A DNA stretch of 64,000 nucleotides. Source: CAIKMD01 sp963729935 (GTDB lineage Bacteria > Pseudomonadota > Alphaproteobacteria > ATCC43930 > CGMCC-115725). The notes under the pieces were generated by a model that was not told where the DNA came from, did no database searches, and saw only the letters and a program-made list of their open reading frames with translations. The stretch spans positions 558,001-622,000 of the forward strand of contig CAVSPW010000002.1 of the NCBI GenBank assembly GCA_963729935.1, read 5' to 3'. The position numbers were made by a program, and so were the translations under genes. Below, piece after piece: positions 23,096-32,105 of the stretch (position 1 is the first letter of the stretch; every line of letters starts with the position of its first letter).

Positions 23096-25390
23096 ATGAA
23101 ATTCTTCATCGCGTCTTTCCTCGCTCTGCTGCTCACCGGATTGGTCATCTGGCTCGCGGCCGACCTTCCGGTCGCGCGAATTTATGTTGGCGTCGTCCTA
23201 GTCGCATGCTTTCTCGTCCAGCTTCGGTTCCCCGAGGCGTGGCTCCTCTACATTCCGGCACTCCTGCCCATTTTCGACTTAACGCTGTGGAGCGGTCGAC
23301 TCTACATTGACGAGTTTGACCTCCTCGTCCTCACGACGGCATCCGCCCATTTGTGGCACGCATCCGTGGCACGCGAATGGCAATTTCCTTCCGTGGCATC
23401 AAAGGGCGGCGCGGTCATCTTGTTCGTTTTCGCGTCGTTCATGCTGAGCATGGTCATCGGCGCGCTCCCACTTTCTTATCCGGACGCCACCCAACTCAGC
23501 AACTATTTGAGTCATTACAATGCGCTCCGCGTCGGCAAGAGCGCGGTGTGGGGCCTGCTTTTGCTTGCCCCGCTGCAATGGTCTTTGGCTCGCAACGCGG
23601 CGCGCGCCGAGGCTCTATTTATTGTCGGGACTTCGCTTGGGCTCATACTCGTGGGGCTGGTCGTCTTATGGGAGCGCGGCGTCTTCCTGACGATCGCGCA
23701 ATCTCACGGGCTCTACGCGGGCCGATGGGCCATTCTCGGCGCCTTGCTCGACTTCACCGCCAGCTACCGCGCGACGGCGCTCTTTTCAGAACTTCATACC
23801 GGCGGGGAAGCGATGGACGGCTATCTTGCCCTGGCAACGCCGATCGCCGCCGCGGGCGCCCTTGGGTCGCGGAAAATCTTCCCTCGCTCGCTGTGCTTCG
23901 CGGGGCTCGGCCTTGGCACTTATGCGATCATGGCAGGGTATTCGCGCAGTCTCTATGCGGCTTATGGCGGCGCGCTCGCGGTTGTGCTCGTGCTCTCCTT
24001 GATAAGAGGTGGCCGGTCAGGGCTGGCAGGCAAATACGCCATCTGGCGCGTCTTGGCCGCCTTGGCGTTGAGCGAAGGCGCGTTGTTTATCGCCTACGAT
24101 CACGGCGGCTGGAGCGGATTGATCGACGGCGTCGCGATTGCCGCATTCGCTTTAACCGCCACGGTCATTCTTGGCCCTGGCTCTCGCAGCCGTGCGGGCG
24201 TCGCACTCGGCGTCGTTTTCGCGGGCGGATGCTATGTGCTCTATCGTGCGTTCCTGGCGAGCCGGTACAATGTCGTCGATCCGAGCATCGCCGGCGCATG
24301 GTCAGCAGTTTGCGGCGCCGCTCTTGTCGTCTCCGCTCTGCCGATCGGCGGGAAAACGGTGTCCGCGGGTCATCGCGCCACGGCGGCGGTGATGTTCGGG
24401 GTCTTCGTCGTGGTCAATCTCATCAGCATCCCGGCAAGCTCGGGGACGCGGATGTTCGACCGGCTGCTGACCACCTCGGAGGACGCGGAAACCCGGTGGG
24501 ATCATTGGCTCGAAGCTGCGCGCCTCATCGGGCCCGAATGGACGGATTACGTCTTCGGCATGGGCCTTGGGAGCTTTCCTCGAATCTATTTCCGCCGAGG
24601 CATCAGTCCGGAATCAAAACCGAGTTTCCGCTATGAAAGTGACGGCGCCCATTCGTGGCTGGACCTCGGCGTCGGCGACTTCAATATCACGCAAAAGATT
24701 CCGCTCAAGCCCGACACGGCGTATCGGCTGCAAGTGGCCACCCGAGCCCACGACCTTGGCGCACGAATGTCGCTCAAGCTTTGTCCCAAGCTCATTTTAT
24801 ACAGCGACCGGTACACGCCGGGCTGTCCCGTATTCGATATTCGATCGCAGCCGCTCGATACGTGGGTTGTCCATCGCTTTACCTTCAACAGCGGCTCGCT
24901 TGGCAGCGAAGGTTTCCTCGGTTGGCCGATCACGATGTTGTTGCATAACGACGCTGACCAGACCGCGATTGATGTGACGGACATCGAACTGAGCGATGCG
25001 AAAAGCAATATCGTCGCCAACGGCGACTTCGCGGCCGGCAGCGACCGATGGCTCTTGATCAGTGACTTCGAGCATTTGGGCTGGCATATCAAGAATCTCT
25101 ACCTTGAAATCTTCTTCGAGAGCGGTGCGCTCGGACTCGCAATATTCCTCTTCGCAGCGGCCTTAGCGCTCGCCGCCGCAGTAAAAAACGCGCGACGCAT
25201 GGTCATCGGTACGGCGCTGGCCGGCTCGCTGGCCGGTTTTCTATTGGTCGGAACATTCGGCAGCCTCTTCGATAACCCGCGACCCTCCGTATTGTTCTTC
25301 CTGGTTCTCTTTTGGACGCTGGAAAGCACCAAGCCTTCCCGGATCGTCGCGCGTGCCGAAGGAGGCGAGATTTCTTCGTCACAGCAATGA
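23096..25390 (+). CDS. Wzy/O-antigen-ligase-like membrane protein with periplasmic beta-sandwich insertion
   Basis: The 764-aa protein has about ten hydrophobic helices in residues 1-455. A soluble stretch of roughly 180 residues (about 490-670) follows, then more helices near the C-terminus. The soluble part shows SWLDLGVGDFNITQKIPLKPDTAYRLQVATRA and NIVANGDFAAGSDRWLL, typical of carbohydrate-binding beta-sandwich modules. It is followed by HIKNLYLEIFFESGALGLAIF, the usual end signature of O-antigen ligase/polymerase proteins. The combination suggests a polymerase or ligase that grips the growing polysaccharide at the outer face of the inner membrane. No other polymerase is visible in the island, so this is the best candidate for the chain-assembling enzyme. 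Confidence 0.78.
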   Translation: MKFFIASFLALLLTGLVIWLAADLPVARIYVGVVLVACFLVQLRFPEAWLLYIPALLPIFDLTLWSGRLYIDEFDLLVLTTASAHLWHASVAREWQFPSVASKGGAVILFVFASFMLSMVIGALPLSYPDATQLSNYLSHYNALRVGKSAVWGLLLLAPLQWSLARNAARAEALFIVGTSLGLILVGLVVLWERGVFLTIAQSHGLYAGRWAILGALLDFTASYRATALFSELHTGGEAMDGYLALATPIAAAGALGSRKIFPRSLCFAGLGLGTYAIMAGYSRSLYAAYGGALAVVLVLSLIRGGRSGLAGKYAIWRVLAALALSEGALFIAYDHGGWSGLIDGVAIAAFALTATVILGPGSRSRAGVALGVVFAGGCYVLYRAFLASRYNVVDPSIAGAWSAVCGAALVVSALPIGGKTVSAGHRATAAVMFGVFVVVNLISIPASSGTRMFDRLLTTSEDAETRWDHWLEAARLIGPEWTDYVFGMGLGSFPRIYFRRGISPESKPSFRYESDGAHSWLDLGVGDFNITQKIPLKPDTAYRLQVATRAHDLGARMSLKLCPKLILYSDRYTPGCPVFDIRSQPLDTWVVHRFTFNSGSLGSEGFLGWPITMLLHNDADQTAIDVTDIELSDAKSNIVANGDFAAGSDRWLLISDFEHLGWHIKNLYLEIFFESGALGLAIFLFAAALALAAAVKNARRMVIGTALAGSLAGFLLVGTFGSLFDNPRPSVLFFLVLFWTLESTKPSRIVARAEGGEISSSQQ

Positions 25391-25590
25391 ATCAAACGCC
25401 ATGGTCGCCCATCCATCGCGCAAAAAAGCACGTTATCAGGGTGATATCCGATGCCGCGGATGCCCCGCCAAACGCCCTCTCTTTGCGCGACCCTCGATAA
25501 GCAGGTCGTCCGTTAAGTAATTCTCTTCTTCAATTTCGAGTATAGAGTGAATATTATGTCGATATCGCGTCGTTGACGGCGATTGGTATC

Positions 25591-26598
25591 ATGTCTTTTT
25601 TTGGTTTCAAGCAATTTATGGCACGCGGCCGGTTCGTTGCCGTCATTATCGCCGCTCTGCTCGTGCCATCGGCGCATTTGAGCGCGTCGCCGATCACGGG
25701 TACCGTTGGCACGACCGAGGCGCCGACCGCCGATACGTTGGAGCCGATCGGGTCGATATTCGCACCGCCGTCGTTCCGCACCACCCTCGCCCCTGAAATT
25801 TCCGAGTTCGGCTCTCCTAGCCGACCGGATCTGTATTTGATGAACGATCTCCTTGGGCATGCTGCGGCATCCCCGGAATCGCCGTTCGGCAACAGCGCTT
25901 CCTCCACCGGCGTGTCGCCGGGCGAGCTGCGGACCAGCGCGACGCAGGCGAGCGGCGAAAAAGCTGGCGATGAGCCGCTGCGTCAGGTTCTACGTTCGAT
26001 TGCGACGATGCAGGCGTTCGAGGGATCGGCCGCCATCCCGTCCGCCTTCGATCCCGGCCCCACCGGGGTGACCTTCACCGAGAGAGGAAGCAGCCCCCGA
26101 TCGCAACCTGGCGCAAGCATTCTCGACAGCAGGACCGTCGGACGCGTGCTGCGCGAATTTGTCGACATCCAGGCCGAGGGCGAGCGGAGCATCGTCTTTT
26201 CGGTTCTCGGCATGGGCGATTTCGTGCTCGAGAAGACACGCGGATCGGGCGCCGTCACGCTTTCCGAGCTGTCGAGCGGCTGGTCGGCAAGCCTCTCGCC
26301 GAGCCGCGACGAATTCGGCAGTAACGGCACTGCGAGCGATGCCGAGCGGATGATCGCCGGCACGAGCGGAAACCGCAGTGCGCTATTGCTCGCGTTGGAC
26401 TGGCTTCTCGATTTTCTCTGGAGCCCGCTTGGGATCGTCTTGTTGATGATCGCCGGCGTCATCGCGGCGCTTACAGGAATCGTACGTTTCACTGCGATGA
26501 TGAGAAATCAAGCAGCGCAAAGGCGCCGCATCCGCCGAAGACGCCGTAAACGCCGGTCTTCGGCGAGGCATACAAGGCCGCGACCTGCCGCGCGGTAA
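25591..26598 (+). CDS. Exported hypothetical protein with C-terminal membrane anchor and Arg-rich tail
   Basis: The ATG at 25591 is preferred to an upstream TTG (25573) because it directly precedes the signal-like segment (GRFVAVIIAALLVPSAHLSA). The 335-aa chain is Ser/Thr/Pro-rich with low complexity and no recognised domain. Near the end lies a single hydrophobic helix (PLGIVLLMIAGVIAALTGIV), followed by a strongly basic tail (RRRIRRRRRKRR). The topology suggests a periplasmic body anchored by one helix with the arginine cluster inside the cell. It resembles sorting-signal design, but no PEP motif precedes the helix and the basic tail is longer than usual. It sits between polymerase and beta-helix genes of the polysaccharide island. 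Function is unknown. Confidence 0.6.
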   Translation: MSFFGFKQFMARGRFVAVIIAALLVPSAHLSASPITGTVGTTEAPTADTLEPIGSIFAPPSFRTTLAPEISEFGSPSRPDLYLMNDLLGHAAASPESPFGNSASSTGVSPGELRTSATQASGEKAGDEPLRQVLRSIATMQAFEGSAAIPSAFDPGPTGVTFTERGSSPRSQPGASILDSRTVGRVLREFVDIQAEGERSIVFSVLGMGDFVLEKTRGSGAVTLSELSSGWSASLSPSRDEFGSNGTASDAERMIAGTSGNRSALLLALDWLLDFLWSPLGIVLLMIAGVIAALTGIVRFTAMMRNQAAQRRRIRRRRRKRRSSARHTRPRPAAR

Positions 26599-26623
26599 CA
26601 TCAATCGCCTGCCAAACGGCGCC

Positions 26624-27601
26624 TCAACGGACGGAGCCGTCTCCCACCAGGGGCAATATCTTTCCGTTGAGCGTGTTCCCGATCAGCGCGGCCCTCGTTG
26701 CCGTTAAATTTCGAACGAAAATCGTCTGATGCGAATTGTCGTTCGTGAATTTGTTGTTCTTAAAGAACAGCTCATCGGTGTGTTGGGTCACCCCTTCGGC
26801 GCCGATGGCGATGGCGGTGCTGTAATTTCTGCTATTCGGCCCCTTCTCCAGCACATTGCCTTCCATCACTAAGGATCCGCCATTGGACAGATCGACGAGA
26901 TAACTCGACGTGCCGTCGGGCCCATCCGCGATCACATCGTCGATCAGCTCCGTTCGCAGAGCACGGGATTTTATGTGATGCCCTTCTCTGGTCCGCGAGA
27001 ATGTCGAGTGCACGACGCGGAGCAAAGCGACATGCCCGACATAAAGACCATGCGCGCACGCCGCTTCGCATTTCCCATTGCCGATGAATTCGCTGTCGCT
27101 GATCACGATCCGGCTTTGCGGCGAATCGCCGGCGAGAATGCCGTCCTCGTTGTCGATGAAGCGAGAATGCTCGATGGTTAAATTCCTACCCTCGACCCGA
27201 ATACCCGCGCCGTTCTGGTCGGGCACACGCGCGCGCGCAAAGGTCAGATTCCGGATCGTGATATCGTCGCCGCGCGTGATGAAGAGGGCTTTGCCCTGGC
27301 AGGTCTTGTCGGTAATGACCGCGCCCGGACCTTTTCCAACAATCGTCAGGCGGTTTGCCGACCACAGCGCACAATCGAAATATTCTCCGGGCGCGATCTC
27401 GATCGTATCTCCCGCCGCCGCCACTGCCGCAGCCGCGCTGGGCGCTGCGTAAGGCAGACCTGGGCCGACCTCGATCGTCTTGGCGCCCGCGGTTGCGCAA
27501 AACAAAAGCGACGCGAGAGTGATCGCCCATGGGCGCCATGCGCGCCGATATCCGGGTATCGGGCGAACCGAGTTTAACGCGGTTGAAAGGCGAGCATTCA
27601 T
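26624..27601 (-). CDS. Secreted right-handed beta-helix protein
   Basis: The start at ATG 27601 gives 325 aa with a signal peptide (WRPWAITLASLLFCATAGA). The mature chain opens with TIEVGPGLPYAAPSAAAAVAAAGDTIEIAPGEYFD, the standard beginning of parallel beta-helix proteins. Repeated strands follow: ITIRNLTFARARV, LTIEHSRFIDNEDGIL, IVISDSEFIGNGK, LRVVHSTFSRTREG. Such folds are found in polysaccharide lyases and C5 epimerases. The catalytic residues cannot be fixed by eye. Its place in the polysaccharide island suggests it trims or modifies the polymer in the periplasm. It is convergent with the preceding hypothetical gene. Confidence 0.78.
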   Translation of the reverse strand: MNARLSTALNSVRPIPGYRRAWRPWAITLASLLFCATAGAKTIEVGPGLPYAAPSAAAAVAAAGDTIEIAPGEYFDCALWSANRLTIVGKGPGAVITDKTCQGKALFITRGDDITIRNLTFARARVPDQNGAGIRVEGRNLTIEHSRFIDNEDGILAGDSPQSRIVISDSEFIGNGKCEAACAHGLYVGHVALLRVVHSTFSRTREGHHIKSRALRTELIDDVIADGPDGTSSYLVDLSNGGSLVMEGNVLEKGPNSRNYSTAIAIGAEGVTQHTDELFFKNNKFTNDNSHQTIFVRNLTATRAALIGNTLNGKILPLVGDGSVR

Positions 27602-27702
27602 TTGCGAAGCCCCGACCAAAGTCCGGAAAGCCGCGCGCCGGCGCATTTCCCTGGGGGAATCACAATCCCCACGCGCGCCTCTCGGCTCGGTTGGCGCATC
27701 GC

Positions 27703-27924
27703 TCAGTCTTCGCGATAGCCTTCGAAGACCCATTCAAGCGGGTAGGCAATAAGCCGCGGCGCAACGAAAGCTGCGATCAGAATCGCCAGCATGACGAACC
27801 ACCATAAACCGTTGTAGGGCGTGCCATAGACGGCCAAGACGATCGCCATCAGAATGGCGCAGGTGATGCCGCTCGCTGCGCCGAGCACAAGCCCAAGCCG
27901 CCTACGACCCCGTTTTCGGGACAC
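27703..27924 (-). CDS. Small two-helix membrane protein
   Basis: GTG 27924 is chosen because AAGGAGA lies 7 nt upstream; longer readings up to 28056 lack a ribosome site. The 73-aa product starts with a basic stretch (SRKRGRRR), then two hydrophobic helices (LGLVLGAASGITCAILMAIVLAVYG and GLWWFVMLAILIAAFVAPRLIAY), and ends VFEGYRED. It is a short inner-membrane protein with both ends probably cytoplasmic. It is upstream of the beta-helix gene on the same strand, about 100 bp away, and could be co-transcribed. Family unknown. Confidence 0.6.
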   Translation of the reverse strand: MSRKRGRRRLGLVLGAASGITCAILMAIVLAVYGTPYNGLWWFVMLAILIAAFVAPRLIAYPLEWVFEGYRED

Positions 27925-28128
27925 CAAATCTCTCCTTGATCGATCGTGCGAAAGGCAAGCGTCGCGTAAAGGCAACCTGCACCGGGCATCGAGCGATAAT
28001 AATCTATCCCGCCTCTTCCTTATAGGTCGATTTACGATAAGGGCTTTGCCGGCCACGGCCTACGGCGCCGATTGTCTTCGCGCATGAAAGCGCCCATAGT
28101 TCCGAGTCTAACCACACTGGGGCGCCGC

Positions 28129-29043
28129 ATGTCCTTGCTACGCTCGATGATCGGGTTGATCATACTCGGCGGGATCGCGCTCCCTCGGTACGCAATCGCA
28201 GACGGCGCGACCGACAGCGATACTTCATCCAAATCACCTTTTGTCGTCTATTGTTACGATCGCGCGCGCGACACCGTCAGCCGCGAACTCGGCTCGGCGT
28301 GCCGCGGGGAAGTCGTGACTGAAGCCTTCGCCAAAACGGTTGAGGCGCGCCGGAACGACGAGATCGCAAAAGCGCTTCGTGCCGAGGCGCACAGCAAGCA
28401 CGAGGGCGTTCATCTCGCACGGATCGGCACGGCGTTCTATGTCGATGAACAGGCACGATTGCTGACAAACAATCATGTCGTCGACGGCTGCAAGGCGATG
28501 AGCATCGTCGAAAGCGACCGCAAGGAGATTCCCGCGACGGTTCTTGCCGTCGACGGTGACGCCGATCTCGCACTGCTTGGCGTGGCCGTCGACCAGCATG
28601 CGGTGGCGCATTTTCGTGCCGACGAGAATGCGTCGGCAGATCCTTTTATGGCGATCGTCGGCTATCCCGATCAAGGCCTGCCGCCGATCGAACCGATGAT
28701 TACAAGCGGCACCCTCCTGCGCGCCGGCGATCCTGCGTTGAGAGGCGGCAGCATCATCTTTCGCGCCGATGTAAGGCATGGCAACAGCGGGGGTCCCGTC
28801 TTCGATTCACGCGGATCGGTTATCGGGATCGTGCGAGCAAAGATCGACACGGTTCGCACGTTTCTCGCGAGCGGTCGCGACATCGAGGATATCGGCATGG
28901 GCGTGGACCTGCCCGTCATACTCGATTTCTTGCGCCGCAACCACGTCGCTTACCGCGTGACGACCGGAGCCGGCGTTCTCAACGATCAACAGATATTGGC
29001 GTCCGCCACCAAGTTCGTCGTCCGGGCGGAATGCTGGAACTAA
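28129..29043 (+). CDS. Exported trypsin-like (S1C) serine protease
   Basis: This protein has about 304 aa from ATG 28129, which places a signal peptide (LLRSMIGLIILGGIALPRYAIA) at the start. Upstream in-frame starts at 28084 and 28072 are possible. The catalytic triad is visible: His in LLTNNHVVDGC, Asp in DGDADLALLG, Ser in RHGNSGGPVFD. There is no PDZ domain, so it is a minimal Deg-like protease. An unusual N-terminal region of about 80 residues precedes the protease fold. It would act in the periplasm; processing of surface proteins or quality control are possible roles. It overlaps the convergent next gene by 4 bp. Confidence 0.82.
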   Translation: MSLLRSMIGLIILGGIALPRYAIADGATDSDTSSKSPFVVYCYDRARDTVSRELGSACRGEVVTEAFAKTVEARRNDEIAKALRAEAHSKHEGVHLARIGTAFYVDEQARLLTNNHVVDGCKAMSIVESDRKEIPATVLAVDGDADLALLGVAVDQHAVAHFRADENASADPFMAIVGYPDQGLPPIEPMITSGTLLRAGDPALRGGSIIFRADVRHGNSGGPVFDSRGSVIGIVRAKIDTVRTFLASGRDIEDIGMGVDLPVILDFLRRNHVAYRVTTGAGVLNDQQILASATKFVVRAECWN

Positions 29044-29363
29044 CCGGCGCGGCGATGTGCGCGCAGCCATTGGCCGGCAAGACGGCGATGCTCTTCGGCT
29101 TCCGAATTCGCATAGATCTGCGCCTGCGCCGCCGACGTCACAGGCTCCGGGGCGAGGCGCTCGATGAGTTTGCGCACCAGGACGGGCGAGATCGCACCAT
29201 AGAGGTGCATGTCCTCAAGATCGTCTTTGAGCTGATCATGAACCTGCTGAAGCAACTCGAGGCGCTCGCTCCAATCCTTTTGAAGGAAAAGGGGGCCCCA
29301 TCGATCGGCGAGTTCGTCCGATAGCTCTTCGGCCGTCTTGCCCGTACCAATTGTTTTTTCCAT
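29040..29363 (-). CDS. 107-aa helical hypothetical protein
   Basis: This protein starts at ATG 29363. It is highly charged and helical throughout (TAEELSDELADRWGPLFLQKDWSERLELLQQVHDQLKDDLEDMHLYG), with no signal or membrane helix. The C-terminal third mixes Ala and Arg. No family is recognised. It overlaps the protease gene tail-to-tail by 4 bp and shows no clear partner. An antisense or chance open frame cannot be excluded, but the strong amphipathic character favours a real gene. Confidence 0.5.
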   Translation of the reverse strand: MEKTIGTGKTAEELSDELADRWGPLFLQKDWSERLELLQQVHDQLKDDLEDMHLYGAISPVLVRKLIERLAPEPVTSAAQAQIYANSEAEEHRRLAGQWLRAHRRAG

Positions 29364-29961
29364 CAGCTGCCCCGACCCCTGCAAAGATCGCTATGACGTT
29401 TAGCGAAGCACTGCCTTGTGCCTGAACCGGAAAGGGGCGATTGGGGTGGCAAGCGAAAGCCAACGCTGACCCATCGGCTGCGGCAGAGCCAAGCTCATCC
29501 ACAGCGAGCCGAGACTCGAAGAGCCGCGGTCGCCCCAGACAAACCCACAGCAGCGAGCCTCTCCCCACATATGCGGGGGACACGAGCGCAGGTTCGTCGC
29601 ATCGCTCTACCCATCGGCGCTTCGTCTCAATCGCGCCGACATCTGAACAACTGCAAATTCCATGCCGGGCACATGCTTCAACCTGACTTGCAGTTTTGAT
29701 TTGGATAATGGCGGCCGAAACCATGCGCGATTGGCTCATAATGCAGGACTAGAGAGGCGGGCTATGCTCTTTGACGAATACGACTTTGCCGCGATGGCCT
29801 ACATAAATCTGTAATCATTAGTTAACAGTGCGTAAGCTTTTCCTTCCGAGTCGAGGCGATCGACGCGCGCGCGGAAGAGCCATCTGGATTAGTCGCGGTG
29901 CTGTTTTGGAGAGGGCGGAGAACGCGAAACCCATTTACGGTTGAAGTGTAACGATACCCTA
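29364..29961. other. Intergenic stretch without convincing gene
   Basis: These 598 bp lie between two minus-strand genes. A 16-codon reading frame with a good ribosome site (GAGAGG before ATG 29764, stop 29812-29814) is the only coding hint. The part from about 29800 to 29850 is AT-rich. I saw no tRNA, terminator or repeat. Confidence 0.5.
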
Positions 29962-30720
29962 CTACCGGGTCGCCTCACCGGCGCCGTGTTTGGCTAATCG
30001 ATCGAGCACGCCTTGCTCCGTTATGAGGTCCCATGCATCGGGAGACCCCGCGCGCAACCCATTCGAGATCGCGACCGTGGTTGAATAACAGGGCTGGCGC
30101 ACTCCGTGGTAGTTGATCGGGGGCCCGAGAGACTCGAACTGGATGCCAAATCGTAAGAGCAAGCGGAGCAACGCGGGATCCATGACCGCGCAGAGATGGC
30201 TGACTCCATGACGCACACTCATTTGTCCAATCGCCTTGATCAATCCGAGCGCCATATGCGGAATGACGCGCCGATTCATCGGATCTGCGATGGTTGCCTC
30301 GTCGACGAGCGACGCGTCGACACCACGCTGATCTTCGACGCGGCGTCGAAATCTTTTAGAAATTGCAAAGCGCGAAATCTCCGCTGTGGTCGCGGGAGGA
30401 AATATAGATACGTCTTTCAATCGGGGATCGTGACACAACTCCGTAATGGGCAGCGGCTCATCGCTTGGCAGAATAAGCCGCACAGTGCCGACGACTGAGT
30501 GCGTCGGCTTATGAATAAGGAGGCTATGGATGGAGCGTGCATCGTAGCGATCAATTTCGCGCCCGTCGGGATGCTCGAGCGGATTCTCGAATGCGTGCTC
30601 CACGCAGTAGACCTGATAACGAAGCCTTAAAGCTTCGTCGAGCAAATCCTGGGTATCCGCCGGAACGACATCGAAATAGCGGTGGTAAATCTCCGCCAAG
30701 CCCGAACTCGGGGGGAACAT
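29962..30720 (-). CDS. PEP-CTERM/exosortase-associated acyltransferase (copy A)
   Basis: The 252-aa protein resembles the exosortase-associated branch of the acyl-homoserine-lactone-synthase/GNAT fold. LLDEALRLRYQVYCVEHAFENPLEHPDGREIDRYDARSIHSLL matches the RxxVYCxE...D..D family pattern, and TAEISRFAISKRFRRR is the second conserved block. Family members occur only with exosortase loci, so the product probably transfers an acyl group during polymer or anchor synthesis. The substrate is unknown. It is cytoplasmic, with no signal. It is divergent from a paralogue at 31131 across a 410-bp gap. Confidence 0.85.
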   Translation of the reverse strand: MFPPSSGLAEIYHRYFDVVPADTQDLLDEALRLRYQVYCVEHAFENPLEHPDGREIDRYDARSIHSLLIHKPTHSVVGTVRLILPSDEPLPITELCHDPRLKDVSIFPPATTAEISRFAISKRFRRRVEDQRGVDASLVDEATIADPMNRRVIPHMALGLIKAIGQMSVRHGVSHLCAVMDPALLRLLLRFGIQFESLGPPINYHGVRQPCYSTTVAISNGLRAGSPDAWDLITEQGVLDRLAKHGAGEATR

Positions 30721-31130
30721 CGAGCCGCGGGACCGATGGAGAAGACCGATCGCGCGTTGATCGTGAAGAATCTATCCGCATAAAAAACGGTCTTTTGTCC
30801 GATCTCGCTTTCGAAATGTCAACTCGACGGGGAATGCGACTCGCGATCGCCACGCACCTACTCGCCAGGTCACCGCTCTCCTGTTTAAAGATTAGGATGG
30901 AAATCTTGACTTCGCGGTTAACAGCGCGACGCGCTGCAAAACCACAGGGATGTCACAACATGAATTGAACCAATTTGATCAATATGCGCGCGTTCTGAAT
31001 CTTCGAGCCGACGGATCAGGGGACCTCGGTCGCTCAATTTCAAGAGATCATCAACGCGCGATCATGGGTCACGTTCTGGAATCATCTGTTAACCCGATAG
31101 TAACCGTTCTGCACGTGTTATGGCATTGCA
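30721..31130. other. Divergent control region between the two acyltransferase genes
   Basis: These 410 bp contain no plausible gene; the short open frames lack ribosome sites. AT-rich patches near 30900-30970 and 31080-31120 are likely places for the two outward promoters. No clear sigma-54 site with correct spacing was found. Confidence 0.5.
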
Positions 31131-32063
31131 GTGAAAGGCTGCATGACGATCGCCAGGTTCCGCGCAGGAGTGACGGTTGTGTCGTATTCGCCGACCCGAT
31201 CCGAGTTCGGCCTATCGCCCCGCGCCACGCTTGCGCGCGCGCTTGCTGAACGGCTTCTCGCCTTGTTCCAACGTATCTTCGCCAACACCCCCGACCTGAT
31301 CCGCGAAGCGTACCGCCTTCGTTATCAAGTCTACTGCGTCGAGCATCCCTACGAGGATCCGGCGCGAAATCCGGATGGATTGGAGCGCGATGAATACGAT
31401 CATCACTCTCTGCACGGGATTTTGCGCCATCGCGCGTCCGGGACCACGATCGGCACCATGCGCTGGGTGCTGCACAAAGCCGGGGGCGGGGCGCGCTCAT
31501 TTCCGCTTTATGAAGCCTGTCGCGATGCACGCATGCGTGCCAACGACTTCCTGCCGCTGGAGAAGACCGCCGAACTCTCGCGCTTTGCGATTTCGAAAAA
31601 ATTCCGTCGGCGCGCTGGCGATAGCGCCTATCACGAAGCTCACCATACCCGTGAATTCGACGCGAGGCAGGAAACTCCGAACATCGCTTTGCAGTTAATG
31701 GCGGTCGCGTTCCAAATCGCCGTCTCGCACGGCGTCGAATACGGCTTGGCCGCGATGGAGCCAACCTTGCTGCGCCTCCTTCGGCGCTTCGCGATGAAAT
31801 TCGAACCGCTCGGCCCGCTTGTCCAATATCACGGTTGGCGGCAGCCATGCTATGCCCATATCCCGAGCCTCATGGCAGTCGTCGAGCGAGAGCGGCCGGA
31901 AATTTGGGGCATCATGACCGAGAGTGGCCAAGTGTGGTCCTCATCGCACGGGTCTCCGGGTTCCGCCTTTCGTCCCGTCCCAATGCCAGTCGAGGCGGGT
32001 CGTATTCGGGACCATCGACATTTGCGAGAAGGCGAGGCGACGGCGCTGCCGGCCGTCGCCTAA
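31131..32063 (+). CDS. PEP-CTERM/exosortase-associated acyltransferase (copy B)
   Basis: The 310-aa protein (GTG 31131; ATG 31143 also possible) shares the key blocks with copy A: IREAYRLRYQVYCVEHPYEDPARNPDGLERDEYDHHSLHGIL and TAELSRFAISKKFRRR. It has a longer N-terminus and a C-terminal extension of about 55 residues rich in Ser, Pro and Arg. Copies A and B are clearly paralogous but diverged, suggesting different acyl donors or acceptors. The gene is followed after 42 bp by the DevBCA-like exporter, hinting that the acylated product is what the exporter moves. This link is inference from gene order. Confidence 0.85.
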   Translation: MKGCMTIARFRAGVTVVSYSPTRSEFGLSPRATLARALAERLLALFQRIFANTPDLIREAYRLRYQVYCVEHPYEDPARNPDGLERDEYDHHSLHGILRHRASGTTIGTMRWVLHKAGGGARSFPLYEACRDARMRANDFLPLEKTAELSRFAISKKFRRRAGDSAYHEAHHTREFDARQETPNIALQLMAVAFQIAVSHGVEYGLAAMEPTLLRLLRRFAMKFEPLGPLVQYHGWRQPCYAHIPSLMAVVERERPEIWGIMTESGQVWSSSHGSPGSAFRPVPMPVEAGRIRDHRHLREGEATALPAVA

Positions 32064-32105
32064 AAGGTCGCGCGATGATCGCAACGCCGCTTCGAGACTT
32101 CGCCC

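Noticed and set aside
28234..28779. 181-codon minus-strand frame inside the protease gene
   Set aside because: It is antisense to a protease with an intact catalytic triad.
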